Shown in pieces: positions 42,083 through 50,976 of a DNA stretch of 58,915 bases (positions are counted from its first letter, which is position 1; each line of letters starts with the position of its first letter). The stretch is from DATKDU01 sp035512595. Lineage in GTDB: Bacteria; Planctomycetota; Planctomycetia; Pirellulales; Pirellulaceae. The translations under genes were made by a program, and so were the position numbers. A model generated the notes under the pieces. That model saw only the letters and a list, made by a program, of their open reading frames with translations, made no database searches and was not told the origin of the DNA. The stretch is taken from NCBI GenBank assembly GCA_035512595.1, contig DATKDU010000542.1, forward strand, positions 1 through 58,915, written 5' to 3'.

Positions 42083-43518
42083 CAGCGGCAGAGAAAAAAA
42101 GCGACAATCTTCCACCAAGTGCCGTGGGCCCGGGTTCTTGAGAGCCCGCAAGTTAAAGTGGGAGCCAGAGCCTAGGGGAGAGTTATTCAACGGATGCGCG
42201 TGAGCGCACGAGCGTTGACTGGACTCGCAACCTCGGCCAAATTCGGCCCCCCTGCGGACTTGTATCGGCTCCCCAGAAAATGGCGGGCGCAAACACGAGC
42301 ACGGCAGAGGATTGTCGCCGGGAATCGTATCAGTGCGCCCCGCGCGGGGCAAGGTGGACGAAGGAGGGGAGGATTGCCGGCAAGATTTCCAAGAAGTCTT
42401 TGCCCGGAATGTCCGCTTCCTCGCTCCGTTTGCGACTATCTCTTGGGGGAATGGATTTCCCGGGGTTCGAACTTGCCTGCACCTGGGTCTGCAAGGATTG
42501 CCGGCCCAGCGCAAGTTCTTTCTACGAACCGGTATTCTCTCGTTCCCACGCTCCACGCGGAGGCAACATGACCGTCGGGCGCCCCGACGGATGAAAACCC
42601 TCACCCGGCGGCTGCGCCGCCACCCTCTCCCAGGGGGAGAGGGATTTTCGTGGGAGCGTCTTGAGCGTCTTTGAACAGATGTATACACTTGCGGCACGGC
42701 ACTTGCAGCCTGCCTCCCGGCGGCCCGGCAGCCTGCCATTTCGGCCGGTCGCTGCTGCGCGCTGTTGATCTTTCAAAATCTGGTAGACCAAGGCTTGGCT
42801 GCGACGCCGGGCGATAAGGCGCGTTTGGCCAATTTTGCGCTGATCGGCACTAATCGCCCGCAAGGGGCCGGCGAGGCTGTTGGCGCCGCAAGTCGCTTGC
42901 TGACTGGAACATACGTTCATGTTCCGGCCAGCCGTCGCCGGGGGGCGGCGGGAGGGCACTTATTAAAGGAGAAAAGGTCCGAAACGTTAAAGGCTTGCGA
43001 CTCCAGGACTTAAGGGCGAAGCATAAGCGAACATGAATGTATTTTTCGCTTATCGGGTTGGTGAGTGGTGAGGGTGCCCCTGAACCCTGAACCCTCGCAA
43101 AGCGAAAGCCGACACGGGCAGCACGGGCAGTGGACAAATACCCCGCACAAACGCGCTAGCGGAGACTGAACGTCTTGAGATACCTTAGGAGCAGCCAGAA
43201 TGTGGATCGGTGATCGGTGAATCCAAGTCAAGGCAGGCCAACGAGTTGCGCACCTGCGTCCGTAGTTCGGCGCGACGTAAGTGCCGGCCAGAGGGGTGCG
43301 TATACGCGCTATCAAGGTGGTGAGTGGTGAGTGGTTGGAGACCGGCTTTGAACTTTGAACCTTTGAACCTTTGAACTTTGAACTTTGAACTTTGACTTCC
43401 CTGAACCCTGAACCCTGAACCCTGAACCCTGAACCCTGAACCCTGAACCCTGAACCCTGAACCCTGAACCCTCCCCCGTCCTATACTTAACGATCCAGCG
43501 AGTTACGCGGAGGTCCCT
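42083..43518. other. Long gene-free region rich in small repeats
   Basis: About 1.4 kb with no gene I can support in either direction. It contains a palindrome CCCTCTCCCAGGGGGAGAGGG (about 42633), a fragment beginning CGTTCCCACGCTCC (about 42541), GTGAGTGGTGAG blocks (about 43061 and 43316), and the tandem tracts at 43347-43472. It looks like an accumulation zone for intergenic repeats. Confidence 0.6.
43347..43472. repeat. Two adjacent 7-8-bp tandem tracts (TTTGAAC and CCCTGAA)
   Basis: From 43347 the sequence runs through units TTTGAAC or CTTTGAAC, about seven times. At 43399 it switches to CCCTGAA, about ten and a half copies up to 43472. The switch keeps the TGAAC core, so the two tracts may share an origin. 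They end about 45 bases before the next ATG, at 43519. Confidence 0.9.
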
Positions 43519-44574
43519 ATGGCCGGCAAAATGCACTCGGCGGCTTGGCTTTTGGCGGGTTGCAGCCTGCTCCTGGCGCAGGCCGGATTGCCGGCCGAGG
43601 CGCTGGCTCAGGACGCGCGGGTCGAGCTGGAGCTCGTCATGGCGCCCGGCTTTCCGACGGAGCAGGCCCGCAAGTGGATCGCCCTGCTCGACAAGGCCGG
43701 CATCACCGGCGTCCGCATCCGCGGCGGCAACGTCGGCGACAGCGTCAAGCTCCAGCCGACCGGCACTCGCGAGCGGCCCAGCTACCGCGTCACCGGCATT
43801 CTGACCTTGGACGAAAAGCTGATCCTTCCCGGCGGCAAATTCACCGCCAATGATGCCGCCGGCATTGCCCGCTGGCTGGCCAGACTCAAGGAAGGGGGAA
43901 GCGAGGGGCTCGACTCCAAACCGGCTGCGTTCGGGCTGTTGCCGACGCAGCTTGTAGCGACGCACGAAGCCCTGGCGGGCAAGGTGAGCTTCAGCACCAA
44001 GGGGGAAGCGCCGCGCGACGTCGTCGAGAAGATCGGCGGCACGCTCAAACTCAAGCTGACGACCGACGCGGCGGCACTGGCGGCGCTGGAGGCGTGCGAT
44101 CCGGTCGGCGACGAGCTGCTGGGACTGTCGCACGGCACGGCACTGGCCGCGGCAATCCGCCCGGCGGGGCTGGTCATGGTGCCGGTGAAAGAGGGGGGGC
44201 AGGTGGAGCTTCGGATCACCAGCAGCAAGAGCGCCAAGGAATCGTGGCCGATCGGCTGGCCGCTGCCCGCGGAGAACTCTCTCAAGGACGTGGTGCCCGA
44301 TCTCTTGAAGTTCATCCCGGTGGAGATCAACGACACGCCGCTGGGGGACGCGCTGACAGCCATTGTCGGCCGGCTGAAGGTGCCGCTGGTCATCGACTAC
44401 AACGCGCTGGCTCGCCAGCGGGTCGATCTGGCGACGACGAAGGTGAGCTTTCCCAAGTCGAAGACGTTCTACGACAACATTCTCCGCAAGCTGCTGTTCA
44501 AGGCGGGGCTGAAGTACGAGCTGCGGCTGGACGAAGCGAACCAGCCGTTCCTGTGGATCACGTCAGCGAATTGA
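43519..44574 (+). CDS. Secreted protein with STN-like C-terminal domain
   Basis: A 351-residue exported protein. The signal peptide (A-W-L-L-A-G-C-S-L-L-L-A-Q-A-G-L ... A-L-A-Q) also offers a Cys that could be a lipobox. The middle part is unassigned. The C-terminal 90 residues (V-E-I-N-D-T-P-L-G-D-A-L, I-V-G-R-L-K-V-P-L-V-I-D-Y, I-L-R-K-L-L-F-K-A-G-L) resemble the secretin/TonB short N-terminal (STN) fold, common in planctomycete envelope proteins. A good site GGAGG lies before the ATG. It probably binds a partner in the envelope; no direct neighbour suggests which. Confidence 0.78.
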   Translation: MAGKMHSAAWLLAGCSLLLAQAGLPAEALAQDARVELELVMAPGFPTEQARKWIALLDKAGITGVRIRGGNVGDSVKLQPTGTRERPSYRVTGILTLDEKLILPGGKFTANDAAGIARWLARLKEGGSEGLDSKPAAFGLLPTQLVATHEALAGKVSFSTKGEAPRDVVEKIGGTLKLKLTTDAAALAALEACDPVGDELLGLSHGTALAAAIRPAGLVMVPVKEGGQVELRITSSKSAKESWPIGWPLPAENSLKDVVPDLLKFIPVEINDTPLGDALTAIVGRLKVPLVIDYNALARQRVDLATTKVSFPKSKTFYDNILRKLLFKAGLKYELRLDEANQPFLWITSAN

Positions 44575-44647
44575 ACCGTGCCGGAGCGAGTGACCGGGCG
44601 GGCGGACTGTGATATGGTTAGGTCTTGAATGGCGAGACGAGTGACAC

Positions 44648-45379
44648 ATGAAGCGCCACAGCCACATGAAAATTGCCGACTGGTGGGATTCGGGCGATCC
44701 GCGCGACGTCCCGGCGTACAGCATTCCGGAAGCGGCCCATTACCTGTCGATTCCGCGGGCCACGCTGCGTGCGTGGGTGTTGGGGATGCGGTATCGGACG
44801 AAGGAGGGGAAGGTCGTTCGGTTCCGCAGCGTGATCGATCTGCCGGTTCGCAGCCGGCCGCTGTTGTCGTTCTTCAATCTGGTGGAGGCGCACGTCCTGC
44901 GAGGGCTGCGGACGCAGCACGCGGTGCGGCTGCCGAAGATTCGACGGGCGCTAGACTACGTCAAGCAGGAGACGGGGTGGCCACGGCCGCTGATTCAGCA
45001 GGAATTCAAGACCGACGGGGTCAGCCTGTTTGTGGAGCGGCTGGGGGGGCAGATCGTGGACGTTGCGGAAAGGGGCCAGCTCGTGATTCGCGACGTGATG
45101 GCCCATCTGGAGCGCGTGGAGTGGGAGCAGAAGGTTGCGGCTCGGCTCTATCCGTTCACGCGGCTCGATGCGGCCGACGCGCCGCGAAGCGTGGTGATCG
45201 ATCCGCGGTTCTCGTTTGGGCGGCCGATGCTCATCGAATCGCGCGTGACGACGGCCGTGGTGGCCGAGCGGTACAAGGCTGGCGAGTCGATCGAATCCTT
45301 GGCGGAAGACTATGGCTGCACGCCGCTCGAAATCCAGGAAGGGGTCCGCTGCGAGCTCAAGCTCAGCGCGGCCGCGTGA
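44648..45379 (+). CDS. DUF433-type antitoxin with helix-turn-helix
   Basis: A 243-residue protein. The N-terminal part reads as a MerR-like DNA-binding helix (Y-S-I-P-E-A-A-H-Y-L-S-I-P-R-A-T-L-R-A-W-V). The C-terminal DUF433 domain has R-F-S-F-G-R-P-M-L-I-E-S-R-V-T-T, and V-A-E-R-Y-K-A-G-E-S-I-E-S-L-A-E-D-Y-G-C. In many bacteria a DUF433 protein is the antitoxin of a PIN-like nuclease encoded next to it, and that is what follows. Its stop at 45377-45379 overlaps a GTG at 45376. An alternative ATG 6 codons downstream (44666) is possible. Confidence 0.83.
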   Translation: MKRHSHMKIADWWDSGDPRDVPAYSIPEAAHYLSIPRATLRAWVLGMRYRTKEGKVVRFRSVIDLPVRSRPLLSFFNLVEAHVLRGLRTQHAVRLPKIRRALDYVKQETGWPRPLIQQEFKTDGVSLFVERLGGQIVDVAERGQLVIRDVMAHLERVEWEQKVAARLYPFTRLDAADAPRSVVIDPRFSFGRPMLIESRVTTAVVAERYKAGESIESLAEDYGCTPLEIQEGVRCELKLSAAA

Positions 45380-45831
45380 GCTTGTCTTCTTCCTCGACAA
45401 GTGCCTCGGGCGAAAGATTGTCGCCGAGGCACTTCGCGCGCAGGGCGAGCGGGTCGAATTGAAAGAGGATCACTTCGACAACGACACTCCGGACACGGAT
45501 TGGGTGCCCGAAGTTGGGAAGCGGCTGGATCATCCTCACCAAGGATCGGGCGCTGAGGCACAACACACTGGAGCAGATGGCACTCCTCCAAGCGAACACG
45601 CACTCATTCGTCTTGACGTCCGCGGACCAAACAGGTGCTGAGATGGCGCAGGCGTTTGTTGCCGCGTTGCCGCACATGAAGAGGATGATCGAAAAGTTCC
45701 AGCCGCCGTTCATGGCCACGGTCTCACCGCTCGGGGCGGTCCACGTTTTTTGCACCCACGACCAGCTCTTGGCCGCGATTGCCGCCAGGCGATTGCCATC
45801 CGGCGGGTCGGAACCGCGATCCGCCCGCTAG
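45376..45831 (+). pseudogene. Frameshifted PIN-like toxin (DUF5615/PIN_10 type)
   Basis: One frame encodes F-F-L-D-K-C-L-G-R-K-I-V and D-T-D-W-V-P-E-V-G-K-R. The next frame resumes G-W-I-I-L-T-K-D-R-A-L-R and L-T-S-A-D-Q-T-G-A-E-M-A-Q. Together they cover a full PIN-like RNase domain with Asp residues in the expected places (L-D-K and T-K-D). The shift falls near 45521-45526, where GCGGCTGG lacks one base compared with the expected codons K-R-G-W. The usual start is also unclear: the frame has no start codon after 45312, and GTG at 45376 is one base out of frame. Either the toxin is inactivated or the sequence has an error. Confidence 0.72.
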
Positions 45832-45996
45832 ACCAACCGGCCAGCGGTTTCTACGATCAAGGCGTAGGTCCCGTGCTGGGCTGTCTCGGCAGCCCCTGCG
45901 ACGGCCGTAAAGTGCGACAGGTCAATCACTTCCATCGTGTGGAGTAACCCGCTTGCGGCGGCTATGGGCCGCTGTGGATTGCCGGAGCCAGGACGC

Positions 45997-48900
45997 ATGG
46001 TCGAGCGACAACACGATGCCGGGGAAAGCCGGCGTCCCGACGAAGGAGCGCCCCCGGCGCGGCCCCTCGTCGAGCACCTGCTCGGCTACCTCAACTTCTC
46101 CTCCGGCGCCAGCGACGGGCAGTTCCTGGCGAACGTGAACACACTGTTCGGCCAGGTTGCCCAGGAGCCGACGGGTGAGTCCAAGCGGCCGGCGTGGAAG
46201 CGGCTGGGGGATCGGCTTCGCCAGGCTCTTGCGCAGCTCGGGCAGACCAGTCCCGCCTTCAGCGACGCCCGGCAAGCGAGCGAAGTGCTGCGGCTGGTGT
46301 TTGATGAGGCACTGCCGGCGTACCGCCGCCACCATGCCGATCTGCTCTTCCATCAATCGGAGGAGGCGCTTTTCCGGCCGCTGTTCATCGGGCGGATGTG
46401 CGAGGCGGTGCTGAGCCAAGGGGGCCCGTGGAATGAGACCGAGCGGATCATTGCCGACGCGCTCGACGGGCTGAACGACTTCCTCGGCCACCGGCCGGTG
46501 GCGGCCCTCGAATCGCAGAAGATTGAGCCCTATCCGCACGAGTACGTGCGGCCGATCCCGATCTACATTCGCGGGGCGGGCATCAGCTACGGACCGGAGC
46601 GGGAGGTAGTGAAGCTGGCCCTGGAGCTGCTTCAGGGAACCGATCCCGACCTGCTGCGGGTGGCCTGTTTCAACCCCGCGCAGCTCGAAGAGCTGGCGAT
46701 CGACCCGCGGGCCTACGATTTCGATCATCCGGCCAACAAGCGCCCCAACTACCACTTCGGCCAATGGGACCCGCACCAGGTGGACAAGCACGGGCGCTAC
46801 CGTCGCTTCGTCGTCCAGCAGGTGACCCTCGACGCACTGATGCAGCGGCTGACCGACGCCGCTCACTTGCCCGCCGAGGAAGTGCTGTTCGAAGCGGCGG
46901 CCGTCCTGGCCGGCACGATCCTGATGGCCGCCGGAATCAGCGGTGACGGCCCCGCGGCATTTGACTCGACGGTGACGCTCGCCAAGTTATTGCCGCGGAT
47001 CGCCCGCTACCGGGATGAGTTCTACGAGCGGCTCATCGCCCGCACCAGCGGAGTACACGCTCGCCGGTTGAAGGTCGAGCAGGCGGAGCGGCGGCAGCCG
47101 TTCGGCGGAGCGCGGCAGCATCTCAACGCCCAGCTCGCGCGGCGGCGGGCCAGCCAGCTCGAGCACGTTCACCTGGCGCGGATTTTCGCCCGCATGGGAC
47201 ACGTCGAGGCGGCGACGCGGCAAGCGCACGTCGTGCCCTGCGCTTCGGCGCGGATGCTCTGCCAGATCGACTGCCTGCTGGCGACTGGCAACCTGGCGTG
47301 CGACCGCGGGCAGCTTGAAGAAGCGGCGGAGTACCTGCCGCAGATCATGGACCTGCTGAAGCGGGGGATCAACTGCGGGGCCATCATCGACCCGTGGAAC
47401 ATCCTTGGCTTCGACGCCAACTTCAGCCTGTTTCCCGCGCTCGAAAACAGCGTCCGGGATCACCGGGCCGACGAGTTGGTCGCGCTCCTGGAGCGAATCC
47501 TGTCGTATCACTCGCGGCTGTGGAGCGGGGCGGCGGCAGCGGACCAGCGAGACCTCTCGCACCGCGTGTCGCGGGAGTTCCACGAGACGGCGAGTTGGTG
47601 GCACAAGTTCGCGGTCCACGAAGTGTCGAGCGTCGAGGCGGTCGATTCGCTGGTCGTTTATCGGGCGGCGGAGCGCGTGGCCCAGGCCCTCAACGTGTGG
47701 CACAAAGGGGGCGCTGCGGCCGGCGACCTGGCGTTCTGGGCGCCGCACGCCGAGATGTTCGATTCTTCCAAGGCTTACGCCCTGGTGATTGACGCGCTCC
47801 TCGATCGGCGGGATTACGTCGCCTCGATGGCCCTGCTGATGCACTGGCTGTCGCAGGCACACCTCGTCAGCCTGGAGCAGGCCGACAGCTCCTTTCACGA
47901 GCTGGCCCAGCGGTGGTTCACCGAGGTCACCTCGCCGCAGCCGGGCCAGCCCGTCACCCCCGAATCGGCCCGCAAGGCGTGGGACCTGACCCGCAAGTTC
48001 CTCGACTATCTGGAGGCCAATGCCGACGAGTATTGGAACGTCCCGCAGTTCACCGGCAGCACGCGCGGCGAGCCGCATCCGCCAGCCGCCGGCGAGCAGT
48101 GGGATGAAACGGACGATGTGCTCGGCGCTGCGTACGATGGCGTCGTCTTTCGCGGCAGCTCGGAGGACAACGTTGAAGGCTCGATCTTCGAGAACATCGA
48201 CGTCACCCACGACGAGCTGGTGTTTGAGTCGCGCCGCGTCGCCGACCGCCTGGCCTTTTTGGGAACGACCGCCCGCTTGTGGCGGCTGGCGGTGATCGGG
48301 CCGTCGCTCGCCGCCGTCCTGGCGGAAGAGCACTCCGCCGCCTCGACCGACCGGCTGGCGGCACTCGAGCGGTGGCTCGCACAGGCGGAGCAGAACGGCC
48401 GCGGACTGTCGCGCCTCTTGCAGTCGGTCAAGGCGTTTCAGATCCCGCAGCCGACGACGGATCACGACTCGCTGGTGGAGTACGACCGCCGGCGGATGAC
48501 CAAGGAGGCGCTCTTGGAACGGGTCGTGACGACCTGCGTCGAAACGACCGATGCCGCCCGCATGCTCAAGGGGGCCATGTCCGCGATCGGCTCTCCTGCG
48601 CACGATGCGTCCGGCGAGTCGGAGGAAGACGCCCGCACGGTCGCCGTATTTGCCCGCCTGTTGTCGGGGGGCAAGCGAATCCAGGGTGCCTGCCGCGAGC
48701 TGTTCGACGAGCTCGCCAAGCATCCGCTGCTCTACGTGCCGCTGGCCAAGGGGGGCGATCCGCAGGAGATCGTCAGGGTGCGGACGCGGCAGCGGGCGAT
48801 CCAGGACTTGCTGGCGTGGCTGCCGCGGCTGGGGCTGTGGACGCTCACGAACGAGCTCTTGGAAGTGGCGCGGCAGATGGAGCGCGACCATCCGGTCGGG

Positions 48901-49995
48901 GCCGGCGCGGTGACCGAATTCGACGAGCTGTTCAAGATCGGCTACAAGGGGATTGTCGAGAGCCTGGTCGCTTCGGCGGCAACGTGGGCCAGCCAGCAGC
49001 AGCCCACCGCGGATAAGCGGGCCGAGCCGCTCGTATCGTGCCTGGAACAACTGACCGAGTCGCTGCTGACGAGCTGGCTGTCGCACAGCCGGACGCTGCG
49101 GCTGTCGATCCTGGAGCGGGTGCTGCACGAAAAGTCGAGTTGGAAGCGGCTGGTGGAGTTCATCGAGCGGTATGGCGACGAGCTGTTCACGCAGCGGTTC
49201 TTGAACTTGCAGAACATCCGCGCGATCCTGCACCAGGGAACGGAGAAATGGCTCCAGCGGCTGGAGGAAGAACCGCAGGACGACGCCCCCGAGCGGCTGA
49301 TGAGCGAGCTAGGGAAGGAGATCAGCCGCGAGGAAGCGGCCGAGCAACTGGCCCTGGTGCTGGAGGCGATCGTCGAGAACTACGGCGAGTATCGCGACTA
49401 CAACAGCACGACGACGCAGTCCGACCGCGGCGAGCTGCTCTACATGCTGCTCGATTTTCTGCGGCTGCGGACGAAGTACGACCGGGTCTGCTGGAACCTC
49501 AAGCCGGTCGTGCTGGCGCATGAGATCCTCGTCCGCCGCGGCCGCGAGCAGGCTTCCCGCATCTGGCGCAAGGCGCTCACCGATCGAATTCACGACGAGG
49601 CGGAGCAGTACCTCCTCAAGCTGGCGGAGCTGCAAAAGAAATACGCCATGCGAATGCCGACGGTCGCCGACCGGCTGGCGGAGCGGTTCGTGCGGCCGCT
49701 GACGATCGACCGCATCCGGGCGCTGGTCAAGCCGGCCATCGACCAGATTCGCGCCCGCGGCGCGTGTCCCAAGTTCGAGCTGCTCGAGGAAGAAACCGAG
49801 CTCCTCACGCGCGAGCCAACCGGCGTGGGACTCGACGTGCCGGCATGGCTGGTCGCTCTGGAAGAAGAAGTCGAGCTGGAGGTCCGCCCGTCGTACCAGC
49901 AGCGGGAAGAGACCGTGGACTTTGTCCCGCACGTGCTCCTGACCCTGCGGCAGGCGAAGAAGCAGCTCAAAGAGATTGGGATGAGGGATAAATGA
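45997..49995 (+). CDS. Giant helical protein of unknown function (1332 aa)
   Basis: About 1332 residues, no recognised domain. It appears almost wholly alpha-helical with no signal peptide and no long hydrophobic helix, so it is probably cytoplasmic. Regions with solenoid-like character (R-M-G-H-V-E-A-A-T, then G-N-L-A-C-D-R-G-Q-L-E-E-A-A) hint at TPR-like repeats around residues 390-450. Other notable parts are P-Y-P-H-E-Y-V-R-P-I-P-I-Y-I-R-G and a Cys-poor C terminus with L-T-L-R-Q-A-K-K-Q-L. The ATG at 45997 has AGGA four bases upstream; in-frame starts at 45937 and 45964 are weaker. GC-rich codon use matches the neighbours, so no sign of recent transfer. Confidence 0.82.
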   Translation: MVERQHDAGESRRPDEGAPPARPLVEHLLGYLNFSSGASDGQFLANVNTLFGQVAQEPTGESKRPAWKRLGDRLRQALAQLGQTSPAFSDARQASEVLRLVFDEALPAYRRHHADLLFHQSEEALFRPLFIGRMCEAVLSQGGPWNETERIIADALDGLNDFLGHRPVAALESQKIEPYPHEYVRPIPIYIRGAGISYGPEREVVKLALELLQGTDPDLLRVACFNPAQLEELAIDPRAYDFDHPANKRPNYHFGQWDPHQVDKHGRYRRFVVQQVTLDALMQRLTDAAHLPAEEVLFEAAAVLAGTILMAAGISGDGPAAFDSTVTLAKLLPRIARYRDEFYERLIARTSGVHARRLKVEQAERRQPFGGARQHLNAQLARRRASQLEHVHLARIFARMGHVEAATRQAHVVPCASARMLCQIDCLLATGNLACDRGQLEEAAEYLPQIMDLLKRGINCGAIIDPWNILGFDANFSLFPALENSVRDHRADELVALLERILSYHSRLWSGAAAADQRDLSHRVSREFHETASWWHKFAVHEVSSVEAVDSLVVYRAAERVAQALNVWHKGGAAAGDLAFWAPHAEMFDSSKAYALVIDALLDRRDYVASMALLMHWLSQAHLVSLEQADSSFHELAQRWFTEVTSPQPGQPVTPESARKAWDLTRKFLDYLEANADEYWNVPQFTGSTRGEPHPPAAGEQWDETDDVLGAAYDGVVFRGSSEDNVEGSIFENIDVTHDELVFESRRVADRLAFLGTTARLWRLAVIGPSLAAVLAEEHSAASTDRLAALERWLAQAEQNGRGLSRLLQSVKAFQIPQPTTDHDSLVEYDRRRMTKEALLERVVTTCVETTDAARMLKGAMSAIGSPAHDASGESEEDARTVAVFARLLSGGKRIQGACRELFDELAKHPLLYVPLAKGGDPQEIVRVRTRQRAIQDLLAWLPRLGLWTLTNELLEVARQMERDHPVGAGAVTEFDELFKIGYKGIVESLVASAATWASQQQPTADKRAEPLVSCLEQLTESLLTSWLSHSRTLRLSILERVLHEKSSWKRLVEFIERYGDELFTQRFLNLQNIRAILHQGTEKWLQRLEEEPQDDAPERLMSELGKEISREEAAEQLALVLEAIVENYGEYRDYNSTTTQSDRGELLYMLLDFLRLRTKYDRVCWNLKPVVLAHEILVRRGREQASRIWRKALTDRIHDEAEQYLLKLAELQKKYAMRMPTVADRLAERFVRPLTIDRIRALVKPAIDQIRARGACPKFELLEEETELLTREPTGVGLDVPAWLVALEEEVELEVRPSYQQREETVDFVPHVLLTLRQAKKQLKEIGMRDK

Positions 49996-50045
49996 CGGGG
50001 CTCTTAGCCGGAGCCAAGCCTGCCCACCCCTTTCCCCGAGGGGAG

Positions 50046-50615
50046 TCAGATCGGCTCGACCATGTAGTCGTCAATCTGCACCGAAACGCCTTGCTGCAAA
50101 TAATGCACGGCAATCAACAGCCGCGACTCGCCGCGGCGGCTGAGGATCAGCCCTTCCAGTCCCATCAGCGATCCGCTCTTGACCCGCACACGCTGCCCCG
50201 GCTGGAGGCGTGATTCCACGGTCAGCGGCGCTCCGGCCGTGATCAAGCTGCGGACGTTACGCAAATCGGAGGTCATCCGCTCGGTGTCGGGGACCGGCAA
50301 GATCCGCGAGATGCGGTTGGTCGTCAGCGCCTGGACGCGCTCTTCCTCACTGCCATAGAGGAACAGATACCCGCCAAACACGGGCAGGTGCGACTTGACC
50401 TTGCGGCCGCCGACCCGCGAGACCTTGGAAACCAGAGGCAGATAATAAGGCACGGTCATGCCATGGAGTTGGCGAGCGAGCGACTTTTCCTGCCGCGACA
50501 TCGTATAGACCGCCCACCAGCGGCGTTCGTCCGAGTCGGCCGGCATTTCATCGAGCAAGTTGTGGGGATAGCAGTCGGGTTCAGCGGCGAGGACGGGCAT
50601 GGGAACCTCAGTCAA
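50046..50615 (-). CDS. NusG-family transcription elongation factor paralogue
   Basis: A 189-residue protein. The N-terminal NusG (NGN) domain is visible as R-R-W-W-A-V-Y-T-M-S-R-Q-E-K-S-L-A-R-Q-L and L-P-V-F-G-G-Y-L-F-L-Y-G, and the C-terminal KOW domain as L-Q-P-G-Q-R-V-R-V-K-S-G-S-L-M-G-L-E-G. Paralogues like RfaH, UpxY and LoaP typically regulate long polysaccharide or secondary-metabolite operons. No such operon is within this window. A variable N-terminal extension of about 30 residues precedes the NGN domain. Upstream lies a long AT-richer region, suggesting its own regulation. Confidence 0.9.
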   Translation of the reverse strand: MTEVPMPVLAAEPDCYPHNLLDEMPADSDERRWWAVYTMSRQEKSLARQLHGMTVPYYLPLVSKVSRVGGRKVKSHLPVFGGYLFLYGSEEERVQALTTNRISRILPVPDTERMTSDLRNVRSLITAGAPLTVESRLQPGQRVRVKSGSLMGLEGLILSRRGESRLLIAVHYLQQGVSVQIDDYMVEPI

Positions 50616-50976
50616 CAGAAAAATGAATAAAATGATTGCTGCGACATCCCGGCGATCCCAATAGGGATCAGGGATTCGGGTAATCGGGTTGGAAGGTTGA
50701 GGACAGGCAGGGTTTGGCGATCACTCCCCATGTGCCTGCCAGGCGAAATGCGGGGTCGCCTGCTTCCCGATTCCGGTGAGTTCTCTGTAGGTATAAATGT
50801 AATCTGGGCCGATACTTAAACGCAAGTATTTGGCAGAAGTACTGTCAGGATTTCATATTTCGCAAAATTGGCACTGTTGGCGCAACCTGATCGATCCCAA
50901 CGAGCCCCCCAGCCGTCGCTGAATTCGCCAGAATTCAGGCCTCGTCAGGCCGCAGGGCACCCAGAGAAATCCTAGC
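50616..50976. other. Intergenic region between NusG paralogue and ABC permease
   Basis: About 361 bases upstream of the NusG-like gene (minus strand), with AT-rich stretches near 50790-50870. It probably holds the promoter for that gene. No clear terminator for the permease gene and no RNA family recognised. Confidence 0.4.

Noticed and set aside
43347..43472. CRISPR-like array
   Set aside because: Units are 7-8 bases with no spacers and no cas genes; it is a simple tandem repeat.
46987..49233. 748-codon minus-strand ORF opposite the giant unknown protein
   Set aside because: Composition is that of a shadow frame. The plus frame has a plausible ribosome binding site, a soluble helical composition and continuous length.
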